Shown in pieces: positions 61,913 through 64,000 of a stretch of DNA of 64,000 nt. This DNA comes from Allobosea sp. CRIB-10 (lineage in GTDB: Bacteria > Pseudomonadota > Alphaproteobacteria > Rhizobiales > Beijerinckiaceae): assembly GCF_900112185.1 (NCBI RefSeq), contig NZ_FOKP01000007.1, positions 124,001 to 188,000 of the forward strand. Reading direction: 5' to 3'. Both the position numbers and the translations under genes were made by a program. Under the pieces are notes generated by a model that was given only the letters and a program-made list of their open reading frames with translations, made no database searches and had not been told where the DNA came from. Each line of letters opens with the position of its first letter. Within the stretch, counting starts at the first letter, position 1.

Positions 61913-62914
61913 CTACCGTGATTTTGCGGCGAAGGCGATACTGTCGGCGATCGCCTTGATCGCCGGTTCCAGGGAGGGGTAGGTCGCCTCATCCGCGCTG
62001 ACGATCATGCGTACAAAGCGGCCATCGGCGCTCAGGCCCATATACTGGGCGAAGCGCTTGCGGGCCGAGCCTTCGGTGATCGTGCCCGAGAGCATGACGC
62101 CGTTCTTGTCGCCAGCGAAGGTCACGGTGTCGCGCTTGGCGATCTGCGCCTTTTCGAAGCCGCGTGTCGTCTGCAGCAGCTTCTCGCCCACGGCGGCCAG
62201 CTGGCCGGCCGGGACCTGGCCGCCGGTCTGGTAGCTGACGATCAGCATGGGCTGGCTGCCCTTCGGGTCGACGTTCAGCGGTCCTGAGGTCATCAGCACG
62301 CCGAGGCCGCCGAAGGTGTCGACGACGCGGAAGGGATCGGTGGCGCGGACTCGGAAGGGCAGGGCTGCGAGCTTCTGGTCGATCGTCGGCTCTGCGCCGA
62401 GCGACACGGTCTTCAGCATGGCGACGATGTCGTCGCCGTCGAGATCGGAATCATCCGGCGCCTGCACCGTGATCATCACGGTCTTGGCGCCCTTGAGCAG
62501 CACGATCCATTTGTCGAAGGTCGCGGCTCCGAGTGCCTGCTGGCCGGTCAGGATGCGGCCTTTGCCGGCGGCGGTGTCGATGTCCTCCGCGTCGTCAATG
62601 GTGATGTTCTGCTTGGCGAAGTTGGTCTTCGCCGTCTCGAGATTGGTGAACAGCGTCGAGAGTTGCGGATGCGCCTCGGGCGGCAGCTCGACGACGAGCA
62701 CGGAGGCCTTGGCCTCGGCGTTCTCCAGCCCGGCGAACTTCGTCGAGGGCACGAAGCCCTTCAGTGGCGCCAGCGAGACCGTCGTACCGGAGATCGCGGT
62801 TCGATCCTGCGCCTGAACGCCGACCGCCAATCCAGCGGCCAGCAGCCCGCCCATGGCCAGGCGAAAGGTGGTTCGGGCGGCGTGGCGCACCGCGCTCATG
62901 TCGAATCGGATCAT
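61913..62914 (-). CDS. Exported protein of unknown function
   Basis: A 333-residue protein with a signal peptide (RTTFRLAMGGLLAAGLAVGVQA then QDR). I do not recognise a domain. The mature part is a mix of strands and helices with two similar-looking halves: SLAPLKGFVPSTKFAGLEN and VDTFGGLGVLMTSGPLN, each followed by a segment on variable change (KTVMITVQAPDD, FVRMIVSADEATYP). It contains almost no Cys or His, so no metal site. The ATG at 62914 has AGGAGCG upstream; the longer frame to 62965 is not supported. Lies between the exonuclease fusion and the TlpA gene. Confidence 0.75.
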   Translation of the reverse strand: MIRFDMSAVRHAARTTFRLAMGGLLAAGLAVGVQAQDRTAISGTTVSLAPLKGFVPSTKFAGLENAEAKASVLVVELPPEAHPQLSTLFTNLETAKTNFAKQNITIDDAEDIDTAAGKGRILTGQQALGAATFDKWIVLLKGAKTVMITVQAPDDSDLDGDDIVAMLKTVSLGAEPTIDQKLAALPFRVRATDPFRVVDTFGGLGVLMTSGPLNVDPKGSQPMLIVSYQTGGQVPAGQLAAVGEKLLQTTRGFEKAQIAKRDTVTFAGDKNGVMLSGTITEGSARKRFAQYMGLSADGRFVRMIVSADEATYPSLEPAIKAIADSIAFAAKSR

Positions 62915-63084
62915 CGCATCGCTCCTGTATGATCGGTGGGACCCGCGTCGCCGACAACGGGCCATGCTGTAACTGGCTCAGCGGATACAGGTTCACATCC
63001 CGCGATCTTGCCGATCGAAGGATGAGGCCCGGGCCGCTTGTCGCTCTTGCACGTGTCAGCGCCGTGATCGACGCCCTGTGCGGA

Positions 63085-63714
63085 TCAGCGCCGACCGATC
63101 GCGGCGGTGATCATCGCCTTGGCATCGGCGCCGGCCCATTCGGCCGGGCCCTGCAACAAGGCGAGCTCGCAGCCGGCCGGGTCGACCAGCAGGCTGACCG
63201 GCATGCCCTCGACCTTCTTCACGGCGCGGATGTCCTGGAAGACCTTGGCCTGCGGATCGGCATAATAGGCGAGGCGGGTGATGGTCTTGTCGGCCAGCCA
63301 CTTCTTCGGCTTGTCGGGGTGGCGCGTGTCGATGTTGATCGCCACCACCTCGAAATCCGGACCGCCGAGCGCGCCCTGGAGCGCGTCGAGCGCCGGCATC
63401 TCGGTCAGGCAAGGCAGGCACCAGGTCGCCCAGAGATTGACCAGCACGGTCTTGCCGCGGAAGGCTGACAGCGTCGTCGGCTTGCCGTCCGGGCCGTTGA
63501 AGGCGAGGTCGGGCAGCAAAGCCGGCTGCTTGGCGACCTCGATGGCAGCCACCTCGCCCTTCGCGAGGGGACGCAGCGCCTCCACCTTCGTCGCGGCGGC
63601 ACTGCAGACGGAATTGCCGGCCACGCCCCGCACGGAGTAGAAGGCGCCAGCGCCGCCCAATACCAGCAGCGCGAGAGCCCCGCAGGCCATCATCATTTTC
63701 GACCGAGACGTCAT
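63085..63714 (-). CDS. TlpA-like thiol:disulfide oxidoreductase
   Basis: A 209-residue membrane-anchored thioredoxin-fold protein. One N-terminal hydrophobic helix (KMMMACGALALLVLGGAGAF) tethers it; the active site is WATWCLPC, and the cis-Pro loop EGMPVSLLVD follows. It reduces disulfides in the periplasm, typically for cytochrome c maturation or copper handling. The Cys in GNSVCSAA upstream of the domain is extra. It starts at 63714 with AAGGA six bases upstream and is divergent from argH with only 31 bp between starts. Confidence 0.93.
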   Translation of the reverse strand: MTSRSKMMMACGALALLVLGGAGAFYSVRGVAGNSVCSAAATKVEALRPLAKGEVAAIEVAKQPALLPDLAFNGPDGKPTTLSAFRGKTVLVNLWATWCLPCLTEMPALDALQGALGGPDFEVVAINIDTRHPDKPKKWLADKTITRLAYYADPQAKVFQDIRAVKKVEGMPVSLLVDPAGCELALLQGPAEWAGADAKAMITAAIGRR

Positions 63715-63745
63715 CGCGCGTCCTTGAAGAGCAGGAAAGACCGCC

Positions 63746-64000
63746 GTGAGCAACCGCATGTGGGGTGGGCGTTTCGCCACAGGTCCCGACGCCATCATGG
63801 AGGAGATCAACGCCTCCATCGACTTCGACCAGCGCCTGTGGCGCCAGGACATCCGCGGCTCGCTGGCGCACGCCGCCATGCTCGCCGAGACCGGCATCCT
63901 GACGCGCGAGGACGTGGACGCGATCTCGGACGGACTCAAGGGCATCGAGGCCGAGATCGAGGCCGGGCGCTTCACGTTCTCGCGTGCGCTCGAAGACATT
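63746..64000 (+). CDS. argH: Argininosuccinate lyase, 3' end outside the window
   Basis: The first 85 residues of ArgH, starting with GTG ([10 protein letters not shown]), then [23 protein letters not shown] and [12 protein letters not shown], the N-terminal substrate-binding part of the fumarase/aspartase fold. ArgH splits argininosuccinate to arginine and fumarate in the last step of arginine synthesis. The reading frame is open to the edge of the window. AGGAAAG precedes the GTG. The tlpA-argH divergent layout is usual in alphaproteobacteria. Confidence 0.95.
   Translation, partial: MSNRMWGGRFATGPDAIMEEINASIDFDQRLWRQDIRGSLAHAAMLAETGILTREDVDAISDGLKGIEAEIEAGRFTFSRALEDI

Overview
This window looks like a stretch of ordinary chromosome from a GC-rich alphaproteobacterium of the order Hyphomicrobiales. 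A Bosea-like genus is my best guess, inferred from gene content and protein style rather than from any marker search. Supporting signs are GapR, a DUF1036 protein, a zinc-ligand-free bL36, a NodU-type carbamoyltransferase, short palindromic intergenic repeats, and dense coding with many 4-nt stop/start overlaps. I see no rRNA, tRNA, phage, plasmid or insertion-sequence genes.

Layout. 0-8 kb: the tail of an MNT nucleotidyltransferase overlapping lpdA, then folD, a cytosine-deaminase-like amidohydrolase, an FAD oxidase, a flavodoxin-fold reductase, a MarR regulator and an EamA exporter. 8.1-28.9 kb: a large catabolic region for sugar acids or other hydroxy-acids. It has a complete sugar-type ABC transporter (ATPase, Tat-type binding protein, two permeases) running into an LtnD-like dehydrogenase, two tandem DenD-like dehydrogenases, a DHRS6-like SDR, an IlvD/Edd dehydratase, a PEP-mutase-family lyase, a second beta-hydroxyacid dehydrogenase, a D-2-hydroxyacid dehydrogenase, an aminotransferase with a NIPSNAP protein, and an MFS carrier. 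LacI and GntR/FadR regulators sit inside it. Recurrent operator-like sequences near several of these genes tie the region together. The usual tetronate kinase, isomerase and aldolase are absent, so the pathway and substrate are open.

28.9-41 kb: a DUF533 protein, rpmJ with its terminator, a TPR lipoprotein-like protein, a Xre/RES toxin-antitoxin pair, a GlxA-type AraC regulator, a LOV-GGDEF-EAL photoreceptor with two notable substitutions, pncB, pyk, a DUF1036 protein coupled to glycerate 2-kinase, and an N-formylglutamate amidohydrolase. 41-54 kb: gapR with a strong terminator, a nitroreductase, LysR, GST, two cell-wall enzymes (M15/DUF882 and an L,D-transpeptidase), an orphan sigma-54 response regulator, oligoendopeptidase F, an NDUFAF5-like methyltransferase, a thioesterase, and VapBC with a palindromic promoter. 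54-64 kb: purL-bolA-grxD, a HepT/MntA toxin-antitoxin pair, a carbamoyltransferase, a DEDDh exonuclease-CBS-nucleotidyltransferase fusion, a secreted protein of unknown function, a TlpA-like thioredoxin and the start of argH.

The items I would look at first are: a three-copy cloverleaf-like repeat with complementary hairpin loops and covarying stems; the LOV-EAL protein lacking the conserved flavin-sensing glutamine; the exonuclease-CBS-nucleotidyltransferase fusion; the operator set around the hydroxy-acid region; and three toxin-antitoxin loci plus one truncated MntA-like gene.
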